DNA of 64,000 nt, from positions 2,480,001 to 2,544,000 of the forward strand of contig CP001622.1 of NCBI GenBank assembly GCA_000023185.1. Reading direction: 5' to 3'. Of the stretch, positions 44,301-52,127 are shown piece after piece. The notes below the pieces were generated by a model. It was not told the origin of the DNA and did not search any database. It was given only the letters and a program-made list of their open reading frames with translations. A program made the translations under genes and the position numbers. Source of the stretch: Rhizobium leguminosarum bv. trifolii WSM1325 (lineage in GTDB: Bacteria; Pseudomonadota; Alphaproteobacteria; Rhizobiales; Rhizobiaceae). Position 1 is the stretch's first letter. Each line of letters opens with the position of its first letter.

Positions 44301-45097
44301 GCGCCTATTTCGCCTTCGCGCGCAGTTCCTTCCATTCGCAGCTCGCCTACCGCAACGAAGTATGGGCCAATATCTTCGGCAAACTCGTGCAGGTCTTCGC
44401 GCGTGTCGCCATCTGGCAGGCGGCCTATGCCGGCATCGGCGGCATCGTAGTCGACGGCGTTTCCCTGCAGCAGATGGTGACCTATGCCCTGCTCGGCGGC
44501 GCGGTGATGGGCGCAACCCGCCCTGAAAGGATCATCGGCGAAATCGGCCGGTCGCTCAAGACAGGCGATATCGCGGTATGGCTGCTCAAGCCCTTGTCCT
44601 ATCCGCTCTATCTCTTCGCCAACGAATGCGGCAGCTTCGGTTATCGCCTGATGACCCAGGTCATTCCGACCATCGCCTTTACTGCGTTGTTTTACGGCAT
44701 GCTGCCGCCGGCAAGCCTGTTCGATGGCCTGATGTTCATCGCCTTCTGGGCGCTGTCCTTTACGCTGCTGTTCCTGATGTCGGCGCTCTTCGGCCTCGTC
44801 GCCTTCTGGCTGATGACGAGCTTCTCGCTGGACTGGATCCTGGGCGCCCTGCTGCAATTGTTCTCGGGCCTGCTGATACCGTTCTGGTTCTTCCCCGAAC
44901 CGCTGGCCACGATTGCCCGCCACCTGCCCTTCGCCTGGGTGGTCTATTATCCCAATGCCGTCTATCTCGGCAGGCTTTCCACTGCCGATGTCTGGCTCCA
45001 TTTCGGCCTGGGCCTTGCCTGGGCCGCGTTGTTCCTGGCCGGCGTCCTTTGGCTGTGGCGCTGCGCCTCCGGCCGCATCACGGTGCAGGGAGGTTGA
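44297..45097 (+). CDS. ABC-2 family transporter permease (first subunit)
   Basis: A 266-residue inner-membrane permease with six predicted helices, for example LQQMVTYALLGGAVMGA, LMFIAFWALSFTLLFLMSAL and LGLAWAALFLAGVLWLWRC. The conserved GSFGYR and WFFPEPLATIARHLPFAWVV segments match the DUF990/ABC-2 class found with DrrA-like ATPases. It begins inside the ATPase stop codon and is followed two bases after its stop by the second permease gene, indicating coupled translation. It forms a heterodimeric export channel. Confidence 0.92.
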   Translation: MSAYFAFARSSFHSQLAYRNEVWANIFGKLVQVFARVAIWQAAYAGIGGIVVDGVSLQQMVTYALLGGAVMGATRPERIIGEIGRSLKTGDIAVWLLKPLSYPLYLFANECGSFGYRLMTQVIPTIAFTALFYGMLPPASLFDGLMFIAFWALSFTLLFLMSALFGLVAFWLMTSFSLDWILGALLQLFSGLLIPFWFFPEPLATIARHLPFAWVVYYPNAVYLGRLSTADVWLHFGLGLAWAALFLAGVLWLWRCASGRITVQGG

Positions 45098-45099
45098 TC

Positions 45100-45903
45100 A
45101 TGCTCATGCACCACCTGCGCGTCCTTCCGCTGCTGGTGCGGATGCACGTCCGCTCCAAGATGGAATATCGCGGCGCTTTCTGGCTCGACCGCCTTGCGCA
45201 GATCCTTTCCTATGGCAGCGTCTTCGCCACCATCGGAATCCTGCTTGCCCGCTTCGACACGCTCGGCGGCTGGACCTGGCCGGAGCTTGCGCTGCTGTTC
45301 AGCTTCCAGCTGCTGGCTTATTCGCTCGGCGCTGCGATGAGCTTCGTGCAGCTGCGCGAGCTCGAAGAACTGGTACGGCTCGGCACTTACGACACGCTGT
45401 TGGTCAAGCCTTTCAGCCCTTGGGCCTATCTGGTCTTTTCCGGCCTTAATATCGGCTATGCCGGCCACGTCATCCTCGCAGTGGCGCTGATGGCTTGGGC
45501 AGTTCTGTCCGTCGACTTCACCTGGTCGGTCTGGTCCGCGTCATTCTTAATTGCTGCGCTTATCAGCGCGACGCTGCTGACGGGGGCACTCATCACCATG
45601 ATCGGCGCCACAGCGCTGATCTGGGTGCGGTCCAACCACCTGTTCTCGATCTTCTTCGGCTTTTGGGAATTGACGCGCTACCCGCTCAATATTTTTCCGG
45701 GCGGCATCCAGACCATCCTCATCACCGCGGTTCCGCTGGCCCTCACCAGCTCGGTCCCTGTCGGCGCCCTGCTAGGCAAACCCATCCCGATCCTCGGGGA
45801 CTGGGCCGGGCCGGCGTCTCTTGTGGCCGGGCCGATCTGGGTCTTGATGGCAATCACTCACTGGCGGTACGCCACCGGCAAATACCAGGGTGCCGGCGGC
45901 TGA
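45100..45903 (+). CDS. ABC-2 family transporter permease (second subunit)
   Basis: A 267-residue partner permease. The conserved start LPLLVRMHVRSKMEYRGAFW and the GSVFATIGILLARF and SFQLLAYSLGAAMSFVQLRE helices match the second type of DUF990 permease; FWELTRYPLNIFPGGIQTIL is the usual motif. AGGGAGG eight bases before the ATG. Last gene of the operon. It is convergent with the HxlR gene, 25 bp apart. As a pair with the first permease it should carry a lipid, polysaccharide or antibiotic-like substrate outward, but none is indicated by neighbours. Confidence 0.92.
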   Translation: MLMHHLRVLPLLVRMHVRSKMEYRGAFWLDRLAQILSYGSVFATIGILLARFDTLGGWTWPELALLFSFQLLAYSLGAAMSFVQLRELEELVRLGTYDTLLVKPFSPWAYLVFSGLNIGYAGHVILAVALMAWAVLSVDFTWSVWSASFLIAALISATLLTGALITMIGATALIWVRSNHLFSIFFGFWELTRYPLNIFPGGIQTILITAVPLALTSSVPVGALLGKPIPILGDWAGPASLVAGPIWVLMAITHWRYATGKYQGAGG

Positions 45904-45928
45904 TCGAGCCGACCGACCTTCCTCGATA

Positions 45929-46453
45929 TCAGGATGCCTGCGACAACGATCTCGCGCGAACCTCGAGGAATGCCGCAGTCAGCTTCACCAGCACCGGTGA
46001 GGTGCATGTACCGTTGGCGCCGCCGATCGGGTCGGCGATGTGGATCTGCCGGAGATCCTCCATAAACTCGTCCCAAAGCGGCGGTCCGCCTTCTTCGAGA
46101 AGCTGTGCGCGGATGCTCAGCTCCTCGCTCACAGGCAGATGCCGCCGTCCCCAGGCGCCGATCATGGCAAAGACCGGCACGAGCTGAATCGCTGGCTCCA
46201 GGAGGCTGTAGATCGCTTTCTGACTGTGGCTCGGATCGTCCCGCTTGCTGATGAATCCGAGCGAGAGCAGACGCTTCAGCCTGGCGGCCAGAATGTTGGA
46301 GGCAATCCCCTCCTCCGAATGGGTCAGAAGATCGCGGAAATGGCGGCGGTTGCCAAACATGATGTCCCGGATGATGATGAGGCTCCACCGGTCGCCCAGC
46401 ACTTCCATCGTCAGGTTGATCGGGCAGCCCGACCGCAGTTCAATATCCACCAA
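45929..46453 (-). CDS. HxlR family transcriptional regulator
   Basis: A 174-residue regulator: HxlR core plus a C-terminal extension. SGCPINLTMEVLGDRWSLII holds the conserved N-terminal Cys-Pro-Ile (Cys10), often the redox or aldehyde sensor. RHFRDLLTHSEEGIASNILA is the recognition-helix region, and LLSLGFISKRDDP the wing. The family binds short palindromes as dimers and responds to quinones, aldehydes or oxidants. It is divergent from a DHFR-like reductase gene, and the 90-bp gap contains nested inverted repeats (separate entry). It likely regulates that gene and itself. Confidence 0.92.
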   Translation of the reverse strand: MVDIELRSGCPINLTMEVLGDRWSLIIIRDIMFGNRRHFRDLLTHSEEGIASNILAARLKRLLSLGFISKRDDPSHSQKAIYSLLEPAIQLVPVFAMIGAWGRRHLPVSEELSIRAQLLEEGGPPLWDEFMEDLRQIHIADPIGGANGTCTSPVLVKLTAAFLEVRARSLSQAS

Positions 46454-46468
46454 TTCTCTCCTCGAAAA

Positions 46469-46511
46469 ACTGGTTGCAATATAGGATCACTTATGCAACA
46501 ACGCAACTAGT
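46469..46511. promoter_or_regulatory. Candidate HxlR operator
   Basis: ACTGGTTGC ... GCAACTAGT at the outside (one mismatch) and TTGCA-N14-TGCAA inside, between the divergent HxlR gene and its neighbour. Found by eye. Confidence 0.4.
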
Positions 46512-46542
46512 TTCAAATCGCAATCAGATGGAGGAGAGTAGC

Positions 46543-47184
46543 ATGTCCAAGGTGCGTGTCGCAGCATTTTCCCTTTCCGTGGATGGTTTCGGCGCCGGGC
46601 CGGAGCAAAGCATGACCGATCCGCTGGGCAAGCGGGGGACGGAGATGTTCGAATGGTTTTTCCGTACCCGCACCTTCCGCGCGATGATCGGAAAGGACGG
46701 CGGTTCTGAAGGCGTCGACGAGGGTTATGCGGCCCGCGGCATGGCCAATTTCGGCGCCTTCATTCTCGGACGCAACATGTTCGGCCCCATCCGCGGCGAT
46801 TGGCCGTATGATGCCTGGAAGGGCTGGTGGGGACCGAACCCGCCCTATCACGCGCCGACCTATATCCTGACGCATTATCCCCGCGAACCGATCGTCATGG
46901 AGGGCGGCACGACGTTTCACTTCGTCACCGGCGGCGTCGAGGAAGCGCTTGACAAGGCGAAGACTGCGGCCGGCGGCAAGGATGTGAAAATCGGCGGCGG
47001 CGTCAGCACCGTCCGTCAGTATCTGCAGGCCGGCCTGATCGACGAACTGCATTTCGCCGTCTCGCCGGTCGTGCTCGGCAAGGGCGAGGCGATGTTCACA
47101 GGCATCGACCTCCCGGCCCTCGGCTTCCGCTTCGCCGAGCATGTCGCAACCGAACACGCCACGCATATCGTGCTGGCGAAATAA
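46543..47184 (+). CDS. Dihydrofolate reductase family protein (RibD C-terminal-like)
   Basis: A 213-residue RibD-C/DHFR-fold protein. FGAFILGRNMFGPIRGDW carries the GR-N/T-F block, TYILTHYPREPIVMEGGTTF follows, and the NADPH motif is VKIGGGVSTVRQYLQAGLID, with the usual ELHFAVSPVVLGKGEAMF end. Such proteins are NADPH-dependent reductases of small molecules. GGAGGAG lies eight bases before the ATG. An upstream ATG at 46528 overlaps that site and is not preferred. The divergent HxlR gene is the probable regulator. Confidence 0.92.
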   Translation: MSKVRVAAFSLSVDGFGAGPEQSMTDPLGKRGTEMFEWFFRTRTFRAMIGKDGGSEGVDEGYAARGMANFGAFILGRNMFGPIRGDWPYDAWKGWWGPNPPYHAPTYILTHYPREPIVMEGGTTFHFVTGGVEEALDKAKTAAGGKDVKIGGGVSTVRQYLQAGLIDELHFAVSPVVLGKGEAMFTGIDLPALGFRFAEHVATEHATHIVLAK

Positions 47185-47372
47185 ACGAGTCGAAGCAATC
47201 CTGGCAGGTGCCGCCCTGACGGCCGCCTGTCGGGATCGTTCGGCTGTCACCAAGCCGTGTCAAAATGGCCGTGGTATTGCTGCGGAATGAGCGTAGAGTA
47301 AACGCCATCGGATCATCGACGCGACCGCTTGAGAGACATAGGTGCTCTTGCCGCTTCATGGAAGATACGAAG

Positions 47373-47576
47373 ATGCTCCTGTCGCTCATCTCGCTCAACG
47401 ATGATGAAATAACCATCGTCACCGATGCCGTTCGGCAATGGTGCTGCGAGAGGAAACTCGACATCGACAGCATAGAAGGACGCCACGCCATCACCGTCGC
47501 CGTCGATCTCGTCCAGATGAACACTAACCACGACGGGCTTTTTGCCGAGCTGTCGAAGCAACTGGACAACCAGTAG
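47373..47576 (+). CDS. Small hypothetical protein
   Basis: A 67-residue protein (MLLSLISLNDDEITIVTDAV, then QWCCERKLDIDSIEGRHAIT, ending AELSKQLDNQ). It looks like a compact helical domain. GGAAG eight bases before ATG 47373 supports this start; an in-frame ATG at 47358 would add MEDTK. The composition is typical of small conserved rhizobial proteins with two adjacent Cys residues. No name or function can be given. The preceding 190 bp show nothing else. Confidence 0.65.
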   Translation: MLLSLISLNDDEITIVTDAVRQWCCERKLDIDSIEGRHAITVAVDLVQMNTNHDGLFAELSKQLDNQ

Positions 47577-47720
47577 AACCCTCTCCCTCCATCTAAGCAC
47601 CATAGCATTCTGCGATGACAGGCGCTGGGATGCAGCGCTTTCGCTTACCGCTCCCTCGCGCCGCCGCCCCGGAACACCAGCATCCAGGAACACCAGGCCC
47701 AACAGATCGCAGCCGGAACA

Positions 47721-48365
47721 TCATGCCCCGTCCCGGCCAGCCCTAAGCTGTTCGAGGTAGGCACAGAACATATCGGCCATGGCGTCGGCATAGGCTTCGA
47801 TCTCCGCATCGCTCCGGGGTGCCTCCGAGAACTGCTTTCCCACTGTGCCGAGGGTCGTGGTGATCAGGTCGCCGGCGAGCACCCGTGTCGCCTCCGGCGC
47901 AGAAGGCAGCACTTCCTGCATGAACAGTTCGACGATGCGGTCGCCCGATGCCCTCGCCGCCTGCGCCTCCGGTGCATCGCGATAAAGAGGTGCTGCGTCA
48001 TGGAGCGCCACGCGCATCGCCGCCTCCTCGCACTCCGAGCGGAGGAAGGCATGGACGAGGCGGCGCAGCCGTTCGAGCGGCGGCCTTTGCGCATCGGCGA
48101 GGATGCCGCCGAGCATGTCCGTCGTCTGCCGCCATTCGTCGCTCTGCAGGCGGAAGAGGATCGCCGCCTTGTTGGGGAAATACTGGTAGAGTGATCCGAT
48201 GCTGACGCCCGCCCTTTCGGCCACCCGCGCCGTAGTGAAGCGCTGGGCGCCTTCCCGCGCCAAAACCTGAGCAGCGGCATCCAGGATCGCCGCCACGAGC
48301 TCGCTCGATCGAGCCTGTTTGGGCTGTTTTCGTGAGGAAATCCGGGCTCTTGGACGATCGGTCAT
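47721..48365 (-). CDS. TetR family transcriptional regulator
   Basis: A 214-residue TetR regulator. The DNA-binding domain is ELVAAILDAAAQVLAREGAQ with helix-turn-helix FTTARVAERAGVSIGSLYQYFPNKAAIL (listed in part; about 38-65). The C-terminal ligand domain includes LRRLVHAFLRSECEEAAMRV. The start MTDRPRARISSRKQP, a basic arm, is chosen; a longer frame would overlap the divergent gene. Divergent from an O-methyltransferase gene by 88 bp, which it probably represses. Confidence 0.92.
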   Translation of the reverse strand: MTDRPRARISSRKQPKQARSSELVAAILDAAAQVLAREGAQRFTTARVAERAGVSIGSLYQYFPNKAAILFRLQSDEWRQTTDMLGGILADAQRPPLERLRRLVHAFLRSECEEAAMRVALHDAAPLYRDAPEAQAARASGDRIVELFMQEVLPSAPEATRVLAGDLITTTLGTVGKQFSEAPRSDAEIEAYADAMADMFCAYLEQLRAGRDGA

Positions 48366-48397
48366 GGCAGCGCTCCGCAATGCGAATAGCAGATGCG

Positions 48398-48410
48398 ACG
48401 AATTACTCGT
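48398..48410. promoter_or_regulatory. Possible TetR operator half-palindrome
   Basis: ACGA-ATTAC-TCGT in the 88-bp divergent gap between the TetR and O-methyltransferase genes. Short, found by eye; only suggestive. Confidence 0.3.
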
Positions 48411-48453
48411 ATTTTTCGCCCCACACAAGAAGCGGTCATCCAGGAGATTTTGC

Positions 48454-49107
48454 ATGACGACACTGACCACCGCCCCGCTGGCGCCCCTGCTCAACGGTCT
48501 ATTCGAAGAAGCCGCTGCGGCGACGAGCCCGGCAATGTCAGGCTTATCAGGTGATGAGCGAATGCGCCTGATCGGCAGCAAGACCGAATATCTCGACCTT
48601 TACGGGCGCCTAAAGGATCTCTGGCTTCCCGTCTCCAGGGAGGCCGGCGTGCTGCTCTACATGCTGACGCGAAGCAGCCGCGCACGAACTATCGTCGAAT
48701 TCGGCACATCCTTCGGCATCTCGACCCTCCATCTCGCAGCCGCGCTGCGCGACAATGGCGGCGGTCGGCTGATCACCAGCGAGTTCGAGCCGTCGAAGCT
48801 GGTCCGCGCCCGCGCCAACCTGACGGCCGGCGGCCTCATCGACCTCGTCGAGATCCGCGAAGGCGATGCCCTTGAGACCCTGAGCACGGACCTCCCGGAA
48901 ACGATCGACCTGCTGTTCCTCGATGGCGCCAAGGCGCTCTATCGCGATATTCTGGAACTGGTGGAAGACCGCCTGAGGCCTGGCGCCCTCATCATCGCCG
49001 ACAATGCCGACCTCTGCCCGGAATACCTTGCCCGCGTACGCTCGCCTGCAGCCGGCTACCTCTCGACGCCATTCGAAGAGGATATCGAGCTGTCGATGCG
49101 GACCTGA
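48454..49107 (+). CDS. O-methyltransferase (class I SAM-dependent)
   Basis: A 217-residue methyltransferase of the CCoAOMT/family 3 type. The SAM motif I is TIVEFGTSFGISTLHLAAAL (about 79-98), the acidic loop ITSEFEPSKLVRARANL, motif LLFLDGAKALYRDILELV (the Asp binds the metal) and ALIIADNADL. These enzymes methylate catechol-like or small phenolic substrates, usually with Mg2+. CAGGAG seven bases before the ATG. The end (FEEDIELSMRT) is slightly short of many relatives. Probably controlled by the divergent TetR gene. Confidence 0.92.
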   Translation: MTTLTTAPLAPLLNGLFEEAAAATSPAMSGLSGDERMRLIGSKTEYLDLYGRLKDLWLPVSREAGVLLYMLTRSSRARTIVEFGTSFGISTLHLAAALRDNGGGRLITSEFEPSKLVRARANLTAGGLIDLVEIREGDALETLSTDLPETIDLLFLDGAKALYRDILELVEDRLRPGALIIADNADLCPEYLARVRSPAAGYLSTPFEEDIELSMRT

Positions 49108-49174
49108 AGCCAAGTTCGTTGCCCGGCCGAGCGCGCGTGCCGGCCGGGCAATGGCGTGTTTCATTGTCGGGGCG

Positions 49175-49798
49175 TCACCGCTGTACAGCGCCGTAGCGCA
49201 GCCCGTCGACCAGCAGGGACACCATGCGCCGGGCATGTTCGGACCCTTGGGCGTAGGCGTGCATGCTAAGGCTTGCGGCCGCATTCAAAAGATCCTCGGC
49301 GGCGATATCGGTGCGGACCTCGCCGGCGGCAGCGGCGGCGTCGAGAAGCGAGCGAAGGGCCGGCTGCAGCCGCTGCTGGAAGTAGGCGGGCAAGGCATCG
49401 AAGGCTGGGTTGCCGGAGTGCAGGGCCGCCGCAAGCCCGCGCTTGGCCGCGATGAAATCCACGAAACGCTGCATCCATTTGGCCAGCGCTTCGCCCGGCG
49501 CATGTTTGGCGGCAAGGATCGGCGCAGCGTCAGCACAGGCGTCGATTTCGCGGCGGAAGACGGCGACGACGAGGTCGGAACGCTCGGGAAAATGCCGGTA
49601 GACGGTGCCGATGCCGACGCCGGCCTTTTCCGCGATCTCACGCACCGGGGCATCGACACCGGAGGTCGCAAACACCGTCAATGCCGCCTGAAGCAGCCCG
49701 TCGAGATTTCGCTTGGCGTCGGCGCGCACGCGCCTGTCCGCCCTTTCCCCGGGCTTCAGCCCGTCTTCCTGCTCTTTGCTCTCGTCGCCGCCCATCAT
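49175..49798 (-). CDS. TetR family transcriptional regulator
   Basis: A 207-residue TetR protein. The HTH is REIAEKAGVGIGTVYRHFPE (about 51-70), preceded by NLDGLLQAALTVFATSGVDA. The C-terminal domain contains RRGLAAAL-like KRGLAAALHSGNPAFDALPA and SLLVDGLRYGAVQR. The start MMGGDESKEQEDGLKPGERA gives a charged arm; Met 2 is also possible. It is divergent from an aldo/keto reductase gene, and two clear palindromes occupy the gap. The C-terminal pattern (SBP_bac-like TetR_C_33-type) is common in rhizobial reductase regulators. Confidence 0.92.
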   Translation of the reverse strand: MMGGDESKEQEDGLKPGERADRRVRADAKRNLDGLLQAALTVFATSGVDAPVREIAEKAGVGIGTVYRHFPERSDLVVAVFRREIDACADAAPILAAKHAPGEALAKWMQRFVDFIAAKRGLAAALHSGNPAFDALPAYFQQRLQPALRSLLDAAAAAGEVRTDIAAEDLLNAAASLSMHAYAQGSEHARRMVSLLVDGLRYGAVQR

Positions 49799-49813
49799 TC
49801 ACCCGCTTGCAAA

Positions 49814-49855
49814 ACGGAACATTGTTCCGTATATAAACGGAATACGGTTCCGTTT
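49814..49855. promoter_or_regulatory. Double operator for the TetR regulator
   Basis: Two palindromes 23 bp apart centre to centre: ACGGAACATTGTTCCGT at 49,814-49,830 and AAACGGAATACGGTTCCGTTT (AAACGGAA-TACGG-TTCCGTTT) at 49,835-49,855. Both share the half-site ACGGAA/TTCCGT. They lie in the divergent gap, 79 bp or more from the reductase start and 16-57 bp from the regulator start. Confidence 0.65.
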
Positions 49856-49933
49856 ATGCAAATTAACACAGCGCGACGGTGTTGGCCACATCGATGCGCA
49901 CGAAGTCCGCCTCCCCAATAAAAGGAACAGACC

Positions 49934-50965
49934 ATGCAATACCGCACGCTTGGAAGAACTGGCATCAAGGTCAGCCCCTATTGCCTCGGCGCGATGATGT
50001 TCGGCGCCGCCGGCAATCCTGACCACGAGGATTCGATCCGGATCATCCACAAGGCTCTCGATGCCGGTATAAACTTCATCGACACCGCCGATATCTACAG
50101 CCGCGGCGAATCCGAGGAGATCGTCAGCAAGGCGCTCAAGGGCCGGCGCGACGACGTCGTGCTCGCCACCAAGGCACATCTGCCGATGGGCGACGACCCA
50201 AACCGACAGGGCAATTCGCGCCGCTGGCTGATCCGCGCAGTCGAGGATTCGCTCCGTCGCCTGCAGACCGACCATATCGATCTCTACCTGATCCACCGGC
50301 CGGCACCCGATACCGACATCGAGGAGACGCTATCGGCCCTCACCGACCTGATACAGGCGGGCAAGGTGCGTGCCGTGGGATCGTCGACCTTCCCCGTCTC
50401 GGAAATCGTCGAGGCGCAATGGGTTTCCGAGCGCCGCGGGCTGGCACGTTTCCGCGCCGAGCAGCCACCCTATTCGATCCTCAATCGTAGCATCGAACGC
50501 GAAGTGCTGCCCGCCTGCGAGCGCTATGGAATGGGAGCGATGGTGTGGAGCCCGCTCGCGATGGGCATGCTCACCGGCAAATACCGCAAGGGCGCGCCGC
50601 AGCCCGACAGCGCCCGCGCCAAACGCTTCCCCAGGCAGATGAACGACGAGCGCCGGCTGGACGCGGTCGAACGGCTCATCCCGCTCGCCCAACAGGCAGG
50701 GCTTGCACTGGCCCACATGGCGATGGCCTTCACCATCGCCCATCCCGCCGTCACCTCGGCGATCATCGGCCCGCGCACGATGGAGCACTTCGACGATCTG
50801 CTTGCCGGCGCCGGGGTGAGCCTGACGGACGAAATCCTCGATCGGATCGACGCGATCGTCCCACCCGGCACCGACACCGGCCCGTTGGAAGCGGCCTATA
50901 ACCCGCCTGCGGTAACGCTGCCCAACCTGCGCCGCCGCCCGATAGCGGAGCGCTTCGCCGCCTGA
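49934..50965 (+). CDS. Aldo/keto reductase
   Basis: A 343-residue AKR (beta/alpha barrel, NADPH). The tetrad is D and Y in NFIDTADIYSRGESE (about 47-61), K in VLATKAHLP and H in IDLYLIHRPAPDTD. The C-terminal ALAHMAMAFTIAHPAVTSAI and GPRTMEHFDD segments bind the cofactor. The start is MQYRTLGRTGIKVSPYCLGA after AAAAGGAAC. Such enzymes reduce aldehydes or ketones. The divergent TetR gene with two operators should control it. Substrate unknown. Confidence 0.95.
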   Translation: MQYRTLGRTGIKVSPYCLGAMMFGAAGNPDHEDSIRIIHKALDAGINFIDTADIYSRGESEEIVSKALKGRRDDVVLATKAHLPMGDDPNRQGNSRRWLIRAVEDSLRRLQTDHIDLYLIHRPAPDTDIEETLSALTDLIQAGKVRAVGSSTFPVSEIVEAQWVSERRGLARFRAEQPPYSILNRSIEREVLPACERYGMGAMVWSPLAMGMLTGKYRKGAPQPDSARAKRFPRQMNDERRLDAVERLIPLAQQAGLALAHMAMAFTIAHPAVTSAIIGPRTMEHFDDLLAGAGVSLTDEILDRIDAIVPPGTDTGPLEAAYNPPAVTLPNLRRRPIAERFAA

Positions 50966-51001
50966 CTGGCAGGGAGTGAGGCCCGGCCCTGCGAAGCAGG
51001 A

Positions 51002-51026
51002 GCGATCTATCCAGTGAATCGATCGC
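51002..51026. repeat. Dispersed palindrome GCGATC-ATCCAGTGAAT-GATCGC
   Basis: GCGATCTATCCAGTGAATCG ATCGC, the second copy (inverted) of the element at 30,202-30,228. Located downstream of the aldo/keto reductase gene. Confidence 0.5.
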
Positions 51027-51105
51027 AGGGCCGAACGCCCTGAGCCATGCGAAGGGCCGGGCAGCGGCGCCTCCCCTAATTCGGGCAGCGCAAAGCGAGC
51101 GTCAC

Positions 51106-51981
51106 TTAAAGGCGTTTCTCAAAGAACGTGTCCGGGTATGGATCGTCATTGAAACGGTCGATCTCACTCCAGCCGGTTCCACGATAAAGCTGCGTTGCCT
51201 CGGGCAGCGCGCTATTCGTATCCAGACGCAGGAGCTTGATGGATAGCTCGCGGGCGATGTTCTCGGCGGCCGTCATAAGGCGCGTTGCGAGCCCAAGACC
51301 ACGCGCAGACGGGGCGACCCAGAGCCGTTTGATCTCCGCGACCTCGCCGCCATTGCCCTTCAGCCCGACACAGCCGATCGGCAGGCCATCCGACATGGCC
51401 ACCAGGAATGCACCGTGCGGACGGATCATATCCTTGGCGTCGGGATCGCGAGAAAGCGATACATCGAAACCCTTCTCGAAGCGGCGTGCGAGTTCGCCGT
51501 AATATTCGTTCAGACAATAGCTGGCGTCCTCGTGCCGAGGATCTTTCTCCTCGAGCAAGATCTGCTCGCGTCTCAGCGAGGAAGCAACGATATCCATGGC
51601 GCGCAGCAGTTCGTCCGGGCGCCGATGGCGCGCCAGAAATGTTTTCGCCTGCGCATTGGAAAGCGCTTCATAAGCCTGAAACTCGGAACGGCCGGTTTCG
51701 GTCAATCGGGCAACGCGGCGACGCGCGTCCTGAGGGTTCGGTAGCGTCTCGATCAGACCCTCCTCTTCCAGACTGCGCAGCAGACGGCTCATCAAGCCGG
51801 AGTCGAGACCGAGATAATCGCGGATTACCGCAACATCCGATTGCCCCCGGCCGATTGAATTGAGGACGCGGGCAGCACCCAGCGGACGGCCGCGTCCGAG
51901 GAAAGACGTATCGAGAGCGCCGACTTCGGAGGTGACGGCACGGTTGAAGCGACGGACACGAGCGACAGGATCGTAAGTCAT
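51106..51981 (-). CDS. MarR-GNAT fusion: regulator with acetyltransferase domain
   Basis: 291 residues in two parts. The N-terminal MarR winged helix (about 1-140) shows LGAARVLNSIGRGQSDVAVI, DSGLMSRLLRSLEEEGLIET and the wing DARRRVARLTETG. The C-terminal GNAT domain (about 150-291) has the acetyl-CoA motif WVAPSARGLGLATRLMTAAE (R-G-L-G-L-A), preceded by IGCVGLKGNGGEVAEIKRLW and followed by LRLDTNSALPEATQLYRGTGW. This fused architecture is widespread in proteobacteria; the acetyltransferase may modify a small molecule that the MarR half senses. Its gene is divergent from the LAS peptidase gene. Confidence 0.92.
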   Translation of the reverse strand: MTYDPVARVRRFNRAVTSEVGALDTSFLGRGRPLGAARVLNSIGRGQSDVAVIRDYLGLDSGLMSRLLRSLEEEGLIETLPNPQDARRRVARLTETGRSEFQAYEALSNAQAKTFLARHRRPDELLRAMDIVASSLRREQILLEEKDPRHEDASYCLNEYYGELARRFEKGFDVSLSRDPDAKDMIRPHGAFLVAMSDGLPIGCVGLKGNGGEVAEIKRLWVAPSARGLGLATRLMTAAENIARELSIKLLRLDTNSALPEATQLYRGTGWSEIDRFNDDPYPDTFFEKRL

Positions 51982-52127
51982 ATTATCTGACTTTAGTCAG
52001 CTAATTCCTCCTGTCAATTCTGAGCACTCAAAGGAAGGGCATAAATGAGCTGCGCACTTCCCCGCCATCCGCCTTGCGCAGCAGCATCGCCTCGCCTATG
52101 GGATGGCAACGTTCCGAAGGCCTTCCC

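Noticed and set aside
47265..47372. N-terminal extension of the small protein at 47,373
   Set aside because: The extension is Arg/Cys-rich and unlike the rest; GGAAG before 47,373 supports the shorter form.
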